Shown here: positions 19,750 through 28,108 of the stretch, in pieces
Layout: each line of letters begins with the position of its first letter
How positions within the stretch are numbered: the stretch's first letter is position 1
NCBI RefSeq assembly: GCF_019970065.1
Contig: NZ_JAHXYH010000002.1
Span: forward strand, 62,001-126,000
Length of the DNA: 64,000 bases
Origin: Chryseobacterium sp. OSA05B
GTDB taxonomy: Bacteria > Bacteroidota > Bacteroidia > Flavobacteriales > Weeksellaceae
Reading direction: 5' to 3'
Translations under genes and position numbers: made by a program
Notes under the pieces: model-generated
Told to the model about the DNA's origin: nothing
The model's input: the letters and a program-made list of their open reading frames with translations, nothing else
Database searches by the model: none

Positions 19750-20259
19750 TTAGTCCAAAGCAACCTGTCCCTGTCTGCAAAGATCAAGGATTTCGTCTAC
19801 TTTTTCTATCGTTAAATTTTCATGAAAGAATTTCCCCAGCTGAAGCATCGGTGCGTATCCGCAAGCTCCAAGACATTCAGCAGGTTTTAGGGTAAACATT
19901 CCGTCTTCGGTAGTTTCTCCGTCCTTAATGTTCAGTTTGGTTCTGATATGATCAAGGATTTTTTCGCTTCCACAAACCATACAAGGTCCTGTTCTGCATA
20001 CTTCCAAAACATATTTACCAACCGGCTTCATATTGAACATGGTATAAAAAGTAGCTACTTCATATACTTCAATTGGCTTAATACTTAATAATTCAGCAAC
20101 ATAATCCATCACAGGAACGTCTAACCATCCTCCGAATTCTTTCTGTGCTAAGTGAAGTACAGGAAGAAGAGCAGACTTTTGTCTTCCCTCAGGATATCTT
20201 GCGATAATTTTGTGTACCTGTTCTAAACTTTCCGGTTTAAAAGCTATTGTTTCGCTCAT
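19750..20259 (-). CDS. nuoE: NADH-quinone oxidoreductase subunit E (2Fe-2S)
   Basis: A 169-residue thioredoxin-like 2Fe-2S subunit that pairs with NuoF. The four cluster ligands are in CRTGPCMVCG and AECLGACGYAP. The N-terminal helical part (YPEGRQKSALLPVLHLAQ) is typical. The spacer to nuoD is about 129 bp and non-coding. Confidence 0.95.
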   Translation of the reverse strand: MSETIAFKPESLEQVHKIIARYPEGRQKSALLPVLHLAQKEFGGWLDVPVMDYVAELLSIKPIEVYEVATFYTMFNMKPVGKYVLEVCRTGPCMVCGSEKILDHIRTKLNIKDGETTEDGMFTLKPAECLGACGYAPMLQLGKFFHENLTIEKVDEILDLCRQGQVALD

Positions 20260-20388
20260 TTTTTATCTAAGATTAAAGAGTAAAGAACAAAGAAAAAAGA
20301 TTCTGAAGTCCGTTATTCTAAATTCGTATTTATATTGGGTTGAAGAAAGTCTTTTATCTTTCTTCTTTTATCTTTTTTGTCTAATGTA

Positions 20389-21612
20389 TTATGCGTCTAA
20401 TTCTCCCGCAATAATATTCATACTACACATCGTAACGATTGCGTCTGAAATTACAGAACCTGTAATCATTTCAGGATAAGCCTGATAGTAGATGAAGCAT
20501 GGTCTTCTGAAATGAAGTCTGTAAGGGGTTCTTCCTCCGTCGCTCACCAAATAAAATCCTAATTCTCCGTTTCCACCTTCTACAGCATGGTAAACTTCTC
20601 CTTTAGGTACTTCAGTTTCTCCCATAACGATCTTAAAATGGTAGATCAAAGCTTCCATTTTCTTGTAAACATCTGCCTTTTCAGGAAGATAGAAGTCAGG
20701 AACATCCGCGTGGAATGGCCCTTCAGGAAGATTTTCGTATGCTTGTTTGATGATTTTAAGTGATTCCCAGATTTCCTGCTGACGAACCATGAAACGGTCG
20801 TACGTATCACCTGCAGTTCCTACAGGAATGATAAAGTCGAAATCCTCGTAAGAAGAATAAGGCTGTGCAACTCTTACATCATAATCTACTCCTGCTGCAC
20901 GTAAGTTCGGACCTGTAAAACCATAGCTTAATGCTCTTTCGGCAGAAATTGCTCCTGCACCGATGGTTCTGTCCATAAAGATTCTGTTTCTTTCCAGTAA
21001 AGTTCCGAATTCTTTGAATCTTGCCGGGAAAGTTTTTAAGAAATCCTGTAGTAACTCATGGAATTTCGGGGTGAAATCTCTTTCAAATCCTCCGATTCTT
21101 CCCATATTCGTCGTCATTCTCGCTCCGCAGATCTGCTCGTACATATCGTAAATACGCTCTCTTTCGATGAACATATAGGTAAGACCTGTAATCGCTCCAG
21201 CATCCATTCCGGTTACCCCGTTACAGATCAGGTGATCTCCGATTCTGGCTAATTCCATTAAAATAACACGCATATAATCTACACGCTTTGGAACTTCTAT
21301 GCCGATCAGCTTTTCTACTGTCATATGCCAACCAAGGTTGTTGATAGGTGCTGAGCAGTAATTCATACGGTCGGTAAGCGTCGTGATCTGAGCATAATTT
21401 CTTCTTTCGGAAATTTTCTCAAATGCTCTGTGGATGTATCCTACCGTTTGCTCTGCGTGAAGGATTCTTTCTCCGTCCATCGTTAAGATATTCTGGAAAA
21501 TCCCGTGGGTAGCAGGGTGGGTAGGTCCTAAATTGAGGGTGTACAGCTGCCCGTCAATCTGCTCCTTACTGTCGTACTGGTTAAGTATATTAGATAATGA
21601 GTTATCTTTCAT
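20389..21612 (-). CDS. nuoD: NADH-quinone oxidoreductase subunit D (quinone site)
   Basis: A 407-residue subunit equivalent to the 49-kDa protein, which helps form the quinone-binding site next to cluster N2. Motifs are LGPTHPATHGIFQ near the start, HAEQTVGYIHRAFEK and GRTPYRLHFRRPCF near the end. NuoC and NuoD are separate genes here, unlike the fused form in E. coli. Confidence 0.96.
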   Translation of the reverse strand: MKDNSLSNILNQYDSKEQIDGQLYTLNLGPTHPATHGIFQNILTMDGERILHAEQTVGYIHRAFEKISERRNYAQITTLTDRMNYCSAPINNLGWHMTVEKLIGIEVPKRVDYMRVILMELARIGDHLICNGVTGMDAGAITGLTYMFIERERIYDMYEQICGARMTTNMGRIGGFERDFTPKFHELLQDFLKTFPARFKEFGTLLERNRIFMDRTIGAGAISAERALSYGFTGPNLRAAGVDYDVRVAQPYSSYEDFDFIIPVGTAGDTYDRFMVRQQEIWESLKIIKQAYENLPEGPFHADVPDFYLPEKADVYKKMEALIYHFKIVMGETEVPKGEVYHAVEGGNGELGFYLVSDGGRTPYRLHFRRPCFIYYQAYPEMITGSVISDAIVTMCSMNIIAGELDA

Positions 21613-21672
21613 AATGATTGCTTTAGCTATTTGCTTCCGGCTATTGGCTAGCTGCCATTGGCCATTCGCTTT

Positions 21673-22167
21673 TTATCTTCCGAACATATTATCGTCCTTA
21701 TCTGTTCTTGTTCCATCTTCCAGACGGTATTCCTTCAACATGGGATGGTATCCGAGATCTTCCATATTCAGGATCGCTCTCAGGTCAGGATGTCCTTTGA
21801 ATTTAATTCCATAGAAATCAAACGTTTCTCTTTCCATCCAGTTCGCTCCGGCAAATAATTCTACAAGAGAATCTACTTCAATATTTTCTCTGGACATGAA
21901 GATCTTCAGACGTAATCTGAAATTAGCCATCATATTATGCAGGTGATAGATGACACCAATCTCCTTTTCAGGAAACTCAGGGTAATGAATACCGCAGATA
22001 TCAGTAAGGAAATTAAATTCCAGTGATGAATCTCTTAAATAATGAATGATTTTTTTGATGTCATCCTTCTTCACTTCAATCGTCAGCATTCCATAAGGTT
22101 CTGAACTTGAAATCACAGAATCCGGAAATTCTCTTGTAATGGCTTCTAGTACAAATTCGTTTGTCAT
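21673..22167 (-). CDS. nuoC: NADH-quinone oxidoreductase subunit C
   Basis: A 164-residue subunit equivalent to the 30-kDa protein. The signature is MERETFDFYGIKFKGHPDLR. It starts 5 bp after the nuoB stop. The 60-bp spacer to nuoD has GGCTAT/GGCCAT-type degenerate heptamers. Confidence 0.94.
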   Translation of the reverse strand: MTNEFVLEAITREFPDSVISSSEPYGMLTIEVKKDDIKKIIHYLRDSSLEFNFLTDICGIHYPEFPEKEIGVIYHLHNMMANFRLRLKIFMSRENIEVDSLVELFAGANWMERETFDFYGIKFKGHPDLRAILNMEDLGYHPMLKEYRLEDGTRTDKDDNMFGR

Positions 22168-22172
22168 TTCCC

Positions 22173-22733
22173 TTAGTTGCTTATGTTGTAAGAATCTAGT
22201 AATTTCTGGTATTCAGGCATATCTCTTCTTCTGATGCTTTCGCTTTCGCAAAGAGCCTGAACCTGCATTACGCCTTCAATGATCTGCTCCGGTCTTGGAG
22301 GACATCCCGGAACGTAAACGTCCACCGGAATAATTTTATCGATTCCCTGTAATACAGAGTACGTGTCAAAAATACCACCGCTGGATGCACAAGCACCAAC
22401 AGCCACCACCCATTTCGGCTCAGCCATCTGAGTGTAAACTTCTTTTAGGACCGGTCCTAATTTTTTAGATATCGTTCCACAAACCATTAGCATATCTGCC
22501 TGTCTTGGAGAGAAAGAGTTTCTTTCCATACCAAATCTTGAAGCATCATACGTAGGGTTCAGGGTAGCCATAAACTCGATACCACAACAAGAGGTTGCAA
22601 ATGGTAAAGGCCATAGAGAAAACTTTCTGGCCATCCCGATCACACTGCTCAGTTTCGTTGCGAAAAACCCTTCTCCTTCAAATCCTTCGGGAGCAGGTGC
22701 ATCTGTTCTTATTACTGGTTTTTTATCTGACAT
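22173..22733 (-). CDS. nuoB: NADH-quinone oxidoreductase subunit B (cluster N2)
   Basis: A 186-residue subunit that holds the terminal 4Fe-4S cluster N2. Ligands are the tandem cysteines in ATSCCGIEFMA, the Cys in GACASSGGIFD and the Cys in VYVPGCPPRPEQII. The spacer to nuoA is about 95 bp, A/T-rich, with TTTAAA-type words and no gene. Confidence 0.96.
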   Translation of the reverse strand: MSDKKPVIRTDAPAPEGFEGEGFFATKLSSVIGMARKFSLWPLPFATSCCGIEFMATLNPTYDASRFGMERNSFSPRQADMLMVCGTISKKLGPVLKEVYTQMAEPKWVVAVGACASSGGIFDTYSVLQGIDKIIPVDVYVPGCPPRPEQIIEGVMQVQALCESESIRRRDMPEYQKLLDSYNISN

Positions 22734-22828
22734 TTTTATTAAATATTTAAAGATTCAAACATTTAAAAATTTAAAAACTGATCCATCTTTAAATTCGTTA
22801 AATACATTAAATCTTTTAATGTTAAAGT

Positions 22829-23200
22829 TTATTTATCCCAATCTAATGCACCGCGTTTCCAAACATAGAAAAACGCCATGAAGAAGATCGCGACGAAGGT
22901 AAGTACGGCCAGGAATCCTTCTACTCCGAATTCTCTGAAGTTAACCGCATATGGGTAAAAAAATACGATTTCAATATCGAATAGTACGAACAATACCGCA
23001 GTCAGGAAGTATTTAATAGAAAACGGTGTTCTCGCATTGCCTTCCACAGGAACTCCACATTCCCAGCTTTGGTTTTTTACAGAATTTCCTTTCTTCTGTT
23101 TCGGTCCCAGAAAATGGGCTCCAAGCAAAGAAACGGCTACAAATGCCACTGCTACACCTGCTTGAAGAAGGATTGGAATATAACTTTCAGGTAAATTCAT
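22829..23200 (-). CDS. nuoA: NADH-quinone oxidoreductase subunit A
   Basis: A 123-residue subunit (ND3) with three membrane helices. The loop between helices one and two has KNQSWECGVPVEGNAR with the hallmark cysteine, and the second helix has ALFDIE-like FVLFDIEIVFFYPY with the conserved acidic pair. It is the first gene of the nuo operon, with a promoter candidate 24 bp upstream. Confidence 0.95.
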   Translation of the reverse strand: MNLPESYIPILLQAGVAVAFVAVSLLGAHFLGPKQKKGNSVKNQSWECGVPVEGNARTPFSIKYFLTAVLFVLFDIEIVFFYPYAVNFREFGVEGFLAVLTFVAIFFMAFFYVWKRGALDWDK

Positions 23201-23223
23201 TTTTGCATTATTATCTCAATTTG

Positions 23224-23255
23224 CAAATTTAGCGAATAAACAAGAAAGCATGAAA
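23224..23255 (-). promoter_or_regulatory. Candidate promoter of the nuo operon
   Basis: On the minus strand TAAATTTG (plus 23224-23231) fits the Bacteroidetes -7 consensus TAnnTTTG. TTTC (plus 23252-23255), 20 bp upstream, is one base off the -33 TTTG box. Transcription would begin about 20 bp before the nuoA ATG. Confidence 0.55.
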
Positions 23256-23321
23256 TTAATAAGCCTAAAAGTGGGTTGAAAATAGGGAAAACCGGTAATT
23301 TAGAATCAATAAAAATAGTGT

Positions 23322-23498
23322 TTATTTCTTCATTTTTCTAAGCAGAGAATAGGCCATGAATGATATATATCCGAACAGAATACTGGCTAAGATTATGTTA
23401 ACTACCGTGTTCATCCTGTCATCCTCGATCCGGAAAAAGAAGTTGTAGGCGATAAATGTTGCGATAAGAACGGCGAAAACAATGAGATGTGGTTTCAT
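23322..23498 (-). CDS. 58-residue membrane protein, unknown
   Basis: An ATG at 23498 opens a 58-codon frame, MKPHLIVFAVLIATFIAYNF and onward, closing at TAA 23322. It has two hydrophobic segments (residues 4-22 and 34-53) joined by a charged turn (RIEDDRMN) and a basic C-terminus (LLRKMKK), the layout of a helical hairpin in the inner membrane. It lies just upstream of the nuo promoter on the same strand. I do not recognise it, but the composition is strongly membrane-like, so I think it is real. Confidence 0.6.
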   Translation of the reverse strand: MKPHLIVFAVLIATFIAYNFFFRIEDDRMNTVVNIILASILFGYISFMAYSLLRKMKK

Positions 23499-23612
23499 GG
23501 GGTAGGGATGCGTATTACGGGTTGTGAGGTACGGGGTTCATGTTGCAAGGTGAAAAATATGAGTTATTAGTTATTGGTTTGAAATAAGTCACTAATAACT
23601 CATCAACGATTA

Positions 23613-23640
23613 CTCATTGCTCATTACTCATTACTCATTA
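23613..23640. repeat. Four tandem CTCATTA heptamers
   Basis: CTCATTG followed by three CTCATTA copies, 7-bp register, at 23613-23640. The array runs into the stop codon of the GNAT-like gene (TAA at 23631-23633 on the minus strand), so its last residues (SNE) come from the repeat. Confidence 0.8.
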
Positions 23641-24764
23641 CTTATCATTAATGAGTAGGTTCTTCTTCTCTTGTGGTTCACCGGATTGTAGTCCTGCCAC
23701 AGAACCTGAACACTTTTATTTTCTTCCAGTTCCGGGTTGGTTTCGGCAAAATCAATTCCCATACTGGTAAAACGCACGAAAATTTCTTTGAATATAATGG
23801 CGGTAACCCCACGTCTCTGGTACTCGGGATGAATTCCAATCAGATAGAAATTGGCGCGGTCGTTTTTCTTTCCAGCCTGTAAAAAGTGCCACCATCCGAA
23901 AGGAAACAGCTTTCCTTTAGATTTCTGCAGTGCCTTTGAATAAGAAGGCATAGTGATGGCAAATGAAACCAATTCGTTATTTTCATCTACAACACAGATA
24001 ACGTAGTTTTTGTCTATAAACGGGAAATATTTTTCTCTGTAGGTCTGGATCTGCTCGTCTGAAATAGGCGTGTAGGTAGAAAGGTGTTTATAGGTTTCGT
24101 CAAGAAGCTTAAACATGGGCTCTACAAACGGAAGTATTTCCTGTTTTGACTTGAAGTTTAGAACCTTAAGTTTGTATTTCTGTGCGATCAGACCACTGAA
24201 TTTCTCTACTTTTTCAGGAAGAACCTTCGGGAAATTCATTTCATATTCTACCCATTCTTTTTCTTTGGTCAAACCGAGGTCTTCCAGATGTTTGGGATAG
24301 TATTCATGATTGTAGATTCCGATCATGGTGGCTAATTTGTCAAATCCCATGGTTAGCATTCCTGCCTTATCAAGATTGGTAAAGCCCATCGGTCCTTCGA
24401 TCTTGTCTATATGATGTTCTTTAGCGTAATCTATTGCTTTTTGGATCAGGGCTTTAGAAACTTCTTTGTCATCTATGAAATCGATCCATCCGAAACGAAC
24501 CTTTTTAATACCCAGTTCCTTTTCCTCTTTGTTATTGATGATCACAGCAATTCTTCCAACCACTTTATTGTCTTTTAACGCCAGAAACTGTTTGGATTTT
24601 GAATAATGTAAAGCCGGATTTTCTTTGGCGTCCCAGATTTTAAATTCATCTTTGATAAAAGAAGGAACATAATACGGGTTGTTTTTATAAAGATCCATTG
24701 GAAACCTTACGAATTGTTTTAATTCACTTTGATTTTTTACTTCAATAACTGAAACTGCAGACAT
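23631..24764 (-). CDS. GNAT-fold acyltransferase-like protein
   Basis: About 377 residues. The family is common in Bacteroidetes and looks like two GNAT-type halves. The second half has FYLIGIHPEYQRRGVTAIIF, which matches the acetyl-CoA loop Q/R-x-x-G-x-G/A with one change, followed by FAETNPELEENKSVQVLW. The substrate is unknown. I chose the ATG at 24764 (MSAVSVIEVKNQS): the frame extends to a TTG at 24788, but that codon overlaps a promoter-like -7 box, so the longer form would not be transcribed. Confidence 0.75.
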   Translation of the reverse strand: MSAVSVIEVKNQSELKQFVRFPMDLYKNNPYYVPSFIKDEFKIWDAKENPALHYSKSKQFLALKDNKVVGRIAVIINNKEEKELGIKKVRFGWIDFIDDKEVSKALIQKAIDYAKEHHIDKIEGPMGFTNLDKAGMLTMGFDKLATMIGIYNHEYYPKHLEDLGLTKEKEWVEYEMNFPKVLPEKVEKFSGLIAQKYKLKVLNFKSKQEILPFVEPMFKLLDETYKHLSTYTPISDEQIQTYREKYFPFIDKNYVICVVDENNELVSFAITMPSYSKALQKSKGKLFPFGWWHFLQAGKKNDRANFYLIGIHPEYQRRGVTAIIFKEIFVRFTSMGIDFAETNPELEENKSVQVLWQDYNPVNHKRRRTYSLMISNE

Positions 24765-24785
24765 AATTAGTGGGTAATTAGAGGA

Positions 24786-24793
24786 CAAATATA
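24786..24793 (-). promoter_or_regulatory. Candidate -7 promoter box for the GNAT-like gene
   Basis: Minus-strand TATATTTG fits TAnnTTTG and lies 22 bp before the ATG at 24764. No clear -33 TTTG box is seen. It argues for the ATG rather than the upstream TTG as start. Confidence 0.4.
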
Positions 24794-24868
24794 AATAATA
24801 AAATGTAATACTTTGGCACAGTTTTTACATCATTATGGTTAAAATTCAAACACAAAAATCTATATAAA

Positions 24869-25579
24869 ATGACGGGTTATTATATCATTATCGGTATTTC
24901 AATGCTGGTGAGCTGGTGGGTTTCATCAAGGTTGAAGTCGAAATTTGAATATTATTCCAATGTACATCTGAGAAATGGTCTATCGGGAAAAGAAGTGGCA
25001 GAAAAAATGCTTAGAGATAACGGGATCAATGATGTACAGGTAATTTCAGTTCCCGGTCAGCTGACGGACCACTATAATCCGGCAGATAAAACAGTCAATC
25101 TTTCTGAAGGAGTCTATATGCAGAGAAACGCGGCTGCGGCTGCGGTGGCAGCTCATGAATGCGGTCATGCCGTACAGCATGCGGTAGGATATTCAATGCT
25201 GAATCTGCGTTCCAAACTGGTTCCTGTTGTTAATATAACATCTAATCTGATGCAGTTTGTCCTGCTTGCAGGTATCGGGATCATGGCGGCTACAAGGTCT
25301 ATTGAAGATCCGAACGGAAATACAGCCGTTCTGGCCATAGGAGTAGCGATGTTTGCCATGACGACACTCTTCGCTTTTGTAACGCTTCCCGTTGAATATG
25401 ATGCGAGCAACAGAGCGATGAAATGGCTTAAAGATACAGGGACGGTGACTCAGGAAGAATTCGTAGGCGTACAGGACAGTTTGAAATGGGCAGCAAGAAC
25501 CTATGTGGTGGCAGCCATCGGATCGCTGGCACAGCTTCTTTACTGGGGATCTTTACTGCTTGGCGGAAGAAGAAATTAA
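24869..25579 (+). CDS. YugP-type zinc metalloprotease, membrane-bound
   Basis: A 236-residue protein with an N-terminal membrane helix, the zinc motif AAHECGHAVQHA (HExGH) near residues 92-103, and three later hydrophobic segments. The segment LPVEYDASNRAMKWL after the third helix is the family's second conserved block. YugP-like proteases are DUF-type membrane peptidases of unknown substrate. The stop codon shares TTAA (25576-25579) with the stop of the convergent IMPACT-family gene. Confidence 0.9.
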   Translation: MTGYYIIIGISMLVSWWVSSRLKSKFEYYSNVHLRNGLSGKEVAEKMLRDNGINDVQVISVPGQLTDHYNPADKTVNLSEGVYMQRNAAAAAVAAHECGHAVQHAVGYSMLNLRSKLVPVVNITSNLMQFVLLAGIGIMAATRSIEDPNGNTAVLAIGVAMFAMTTLFAFVTLPVEYDASNRAMKWLKDTGTVTQEEFVGVQDSLKWAARTYVVAAIGSLAQLLYWGSLLLGGRRN

Positions 25580-26178
25580 TCTTTAAATTCAAATGAAACA
25601 TACTGCATCTCGGATAATTTGTCTGAGATGCTTTCTTTTTGGGCTAGTTTTAAAGACGCGGTCAGGATGCAGTTTTCATGAGCATCGAAATTCATAACCT
25701 TCGCATCAAATTTAGAAAGTAGGGTGAAGATGGTATTTTGCTGATTGAAGTTAAACTGAATTTCAATTTCTGCTTCAAGTTCCCTGGTGATGATATTCGC
25801 TTCTTCGAGGGTGATCTTTGCACATTCTTTATACGCTTTTACCAAACCGGAAACGCCAAGTTTTGTTCCGCCGTAGTAACGTACCGAAATCACAAGAACG
25901 TTGGTGATTTCATGAGCTAAAAGCTGATTGTAAATAGGAAGTCCTGCACTTCCTGAAGGCTCACCGTCATCGTTAGCCCGGTAATTTTCCCCTTCAAGTC
26001 CCATTCTGAAAGCGTAACAGTGGTGGGTTGCCTTCGGGTGTTCTGCTCTTACTTTTTCCAGTGCGTTTTTCAGCTCCTTTTCATTATTAACAGGAAATGC
26101 AAATCCGATGAATTTGCTTCCTTTTTCTTTTAATAAAGTGTTTTCTATGGGGTTTTCTATGGTTTTGTATTCGAACAT
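25576..26178 (-). CDS. IMPACT/YigZ family protein
   Basis: A 200-residue protein. The N-terminal two-thirds is the UPF0029/IMPACT domain, with KGSKFIGFAFPV, HPKATHHCYAFRMG, NDDGEPSGSAGLPIY and VRYYGGTKLGVSGLVKAY. The last third fits the DUF1949-type ferredoxin-like domain. Family members have been linked to translation or elongation factor handling, but the precise role is not settled. It converges with the YugP gene and is preceded upstream by the six-cysteine peptide gene and a terminator. Confidence 0.92.
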   Translation of the reverse strand: MFEYKTIENPIENTLLKEKGSKFIGFAFPVNNEKELKNALEKVRAEHPKATHHCYAFRMGLEGENYRANDDGEPSGSAGLPIYNQLLAHEITNVLVISVRYYGGTKLGVSGLVKAYKECAKITLEEANIITRELEAEIEIQFNFNQQNTIFTLLSKFDAKVMNFDAHENCILTASLKLAQKESISDKLSEMQYVSFEFKD

Positions 26179-26225
26179 ACCGTTCTGTAACTTTTGGACT
26201 GCAAATTTACGGTTTATATATTGAT

Positions 26226-26250
26226 AAAAAAAAGAGCGTTTCCGCTCCTT
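26226..26250 (-). terminator. Rho-independent terminator after first six-Cys peptide gene
   Basis: GAGCG (26234-26238), loop TTTC, CGCTC (26243-26247). On the minus strand the stem is followed by eight T (plus A at 26226-26233). Confidence 0.8.
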
Positions 26251-26256
26251 CTTATT

Positions 26257-26433
26257 TTAAATACATATGGTACCATTTGGTTTACAGACTTCACTGGCGT
26301 CCGTGGGAACGCATCTAAAGTAACCGGGTCTGCAAGGACAAAAGTAGGTGCCATTTGCTAAATAATAACATCCCTGGATTCCTCCCTGAACGGTCTTTAA
26401 TTCTCTGATTGATAGTTTTCTTAAATTTTTCAT
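26257..26433 (-). CDS. Double-glycine leader peptide with six cysteines in the mature part
   Basis: A 58-residue ORF from ATG 26433. The leader is MKNLRKLSIRELKTVQGG, close to the Chryseobacterium bacteriocin-like leader pattern. After GG (residues 17-18) the mature part of 40 residues has six cysteines (22, 32, 34, 41, 50, 57), enough for three disulfides. It is followed by its own terminator. No ABC transporter with a peptidase C39 domain or modification enzyme lies in the window, so export and processing must come from elsewhere. Function (bacteriocin, signal or other) is not shown. Confidence 0.75.
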   Translation of the reverse strand: MKNLRKLSIRELKTVQGGIQGCYYLANGTYFCPCRPGYFRCVPTDASEVCKPNGTICI

Positions 26434-26609
26434 GTAATATTGAATTTGATGGTTAGTTTAATAAAAAGATAAGGAATTAAATCCAATAAAAGTGAAAAGA
26501 TAAAAAATATTTTTTTATGTTAAGTTTTGAATAATAGGTATTTAAGGTTGTTTTTGATTATTATATTGATATAAAAAAGTAATGTACATGCTGAAGAATC
26601 AATAAAGAA

Positions 26610-26630
26610 GCCGTCAAAATATTTGACAGC
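26610..26630 (-). terminator. Hairpin after second six-Cys peptide gene
   Basis: Stem of 9 bp with one mismatch (26610-26618 with 26622-26630, loop ATA). On the minus strand the following tract is only T-rich (TTCTTTATT), so it is a weak terminator candidate. Confidence 0.5.
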
Positions 26631-26661
26631 TCCTTACATTTTCTTAATTTATACTTAATGG

Positions 26662-26850
26662 CTAGATTCCATTTCCACAAAGATCCATTGGAATTAAGCA
26701 CATATAACTTGTAGGACCACAAAAATCCTGAGGACATTTGTCTCTGCATCTTGTAGGTTCACCGTTAGGCAACTTGCAGTCTACAAATACCAGAGCGCCA
26801 CCACTAACGCTTTTTAAGTCGGTTCTTGAAATTTTCTTTAAGTTTTTCAT
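26662..26850 (-). CDS. Double-glycine leader peptide with six cysteines (second copy)
   Basis: A 62-residue ORF. Leader MKNLKKISRTDLKSVSGG, then a 44-residue mature part with six cysteines (25, 35, 39, 44, 51, 58) and several prolines and glycines. The leader is nearly the same as in the gene at 26257-26433, while the mature sequence is unrelated apart from the cysteine count. The pair is in tandem, about 230 bp apart with an A/T-rich spacer that holds no gene. Likely regulated separately because a hairpin lies after each. Confidence 0.75.
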   Translation of the reverse strand: MKNLKKISRTDLKSVSGGALVFVDCKLPNGEPTRCRDKCPQDFCGPTSYMCLIPMDLCGNGI

Positions 26851-27016
26851 GTAATAATAATTTATATTTTAATTCACCATTAAGTTACTTAATTAGTTTC
26901 AGCTGAAAATGTGATTTTTAGAGAATTTTATTATGTTAAATTACTATTATAAAGATATTGATGATAGAATGTGTTATGAATGGCTTAAAATCATTTTCCA
27001 TTGATATGGTGTTCAT

Positions 27017-28045
27017 CTAAATGATCGGCTTATAAAATGAAAGGGTATTATCTCTTAAAGCTTTTATATCATTAGGTTTTACATTCATTATAGGAGCTTT
27101 CGTTCCGTTTTCCAGTTTTAATTCTTCGTTTTTAATGACAATCGCTTCATCCCAGAGATTTGCTTTAATGAACTGCAGTAGAGTATAGCTCCCGCCTTCT
27201 ATAATGACGGATTGGATCTGTTCCTTATAGAGTGCAGTCATCAGATCAGGCAGGAAATTCTCTTTTCCAACTTTGATCAATTTGATATTGTTTTCTGTTC
27301 CTTCTTTTAAAGAATTGATGACCAACGTTTCGGCTTCGTCATTATACATTTTAAAATCTCGCGGAACTTTTAAATCGAAATCGATGAGAATTCTTACCGG
27401 ATTTACGCCGTCAGCATTTCTTACCGTCAAACTGGGATTATCATTCAAAGCCGTCTGTGTTCCGACTAAAATGGCATGTTCATCAGCTCTTAATTGATGC
27501 ACAAACTGGTTCACCAAAGAATTTGAAATGGCAGTAGGTTTAAAATCCTTATCTAAAAATCCGTCTCCGGATTCTGCCCATTTTAGAATGATGTAAGGTC
27601 TCTTTTTTTCGTGATAGGTAAAAAATCGCTTATTTAATTGAATGCATTCTTTTTCCAGTACTCCGGAAACGGCTTCTATTCCTGCATCCTGAATGATTTT
27701 CTTTCCTTTTCCGTTTACTTTATCATGAGAATCCATGGCACCGATTACTACCTTTTTAAAACCAAGTTCTTTAATTTTTAAGGCACAAGGAGGTGTTTTC
27801 CCATAATGAGCACACGGCTCCAGGGAGACATAGATCGTAGATTCCGGGATCAGGCTTTTATCCTCTACAGAATTGATGGCATTGATCTCAGCATGATTTT
27901 CGCCGGCTTTATGGTGATAGCCTTCCCCGATGATCTTTCCATTATGGACGATCACGCTGCCAACAAGAGGATTAGGATAGGTTTTGCCCAGTGCTTTTTG
28001 GGCGAGTTCAATGCATCTTTTGATATATAATTCGTCGTTGCTCAT
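27017..28045 (-). CDS. ribD: Bifunctional riboflavin deaminase/reductase RibD
   Basis: A 342-residue enzyme for two steps of riboflavin synthesis. The N-terminal deaminase domain has the zinc motifs HAEINAI and PCAHYGKTPPC. The C-terminal reductase domain begins near residue 150 (RPYIILKWAESGDGF) and includes RADEHAILVGTQTALNDNPSLTVR and SVIIEGGSYTLLQF. The length is normal. No FMN riboswitch can fit in the 63 bp upstream, which hold the terminator of the preceding gene. Confidence 0.94.
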   Translation of the reverse strand: MSNDELYIKRCIELAQKALGKTYPNPLVGSVIVHNGKIIGEGYHHKAGENHAEINAINSVEDKSLIPESTIYVSLEPCAHYGKTPPCALKIKELGFKKVVIGAMDSHDKVNGKGKKIIQDAGIEAVSGVLEKECIQLNKRFFTYHEKKRPYIILKWAESGDGFLDKDFKPTAISNSLVNQFVHQLRADEHAILVGTQTALNDNPSLTVRNADGVNPVRILIDFDLKVPRDFKMYNDEAETLVINSLKEGTENNIKLIKVGKENFLPDLMTALYKEQIQSVIIEGGSYTLLQFIKANLWDEAIVIKNEELKLENGTKAPIMNVKPNDIKALRDNTLSFYKPII

Positions 28046-28053
28046 AGGGGTAA

Positions 28054-28090
28054 AAGAAAAAGCGAAGACAAATTTCTTTGCTTCGCCTTT
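28054..28090 (-). terminator. Terminator after the DUF349 gene
   Basis: GCGAAG (28062-28067) pairs with CTTCGC (28081-28086). On the minus strand the stem is followed by TTTTTC. It separates the DUF349 gene from ribD. Confidence 0.6.
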
Positions 28091-28108
28091 ATGATATTGT
28101 TTAATAGA

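Noticed and set aside
23613..23640. CRISPR-like array
   Set aside because: Units are 7 bp and directly adjacent, without spacers. No cas gene is present anywhere in the window.
28046..28108. FMN riboswitch upstream of ribD
   Set aside because: The 63-bp gap is too short and is filled by the terminator of the DUF349 gene.
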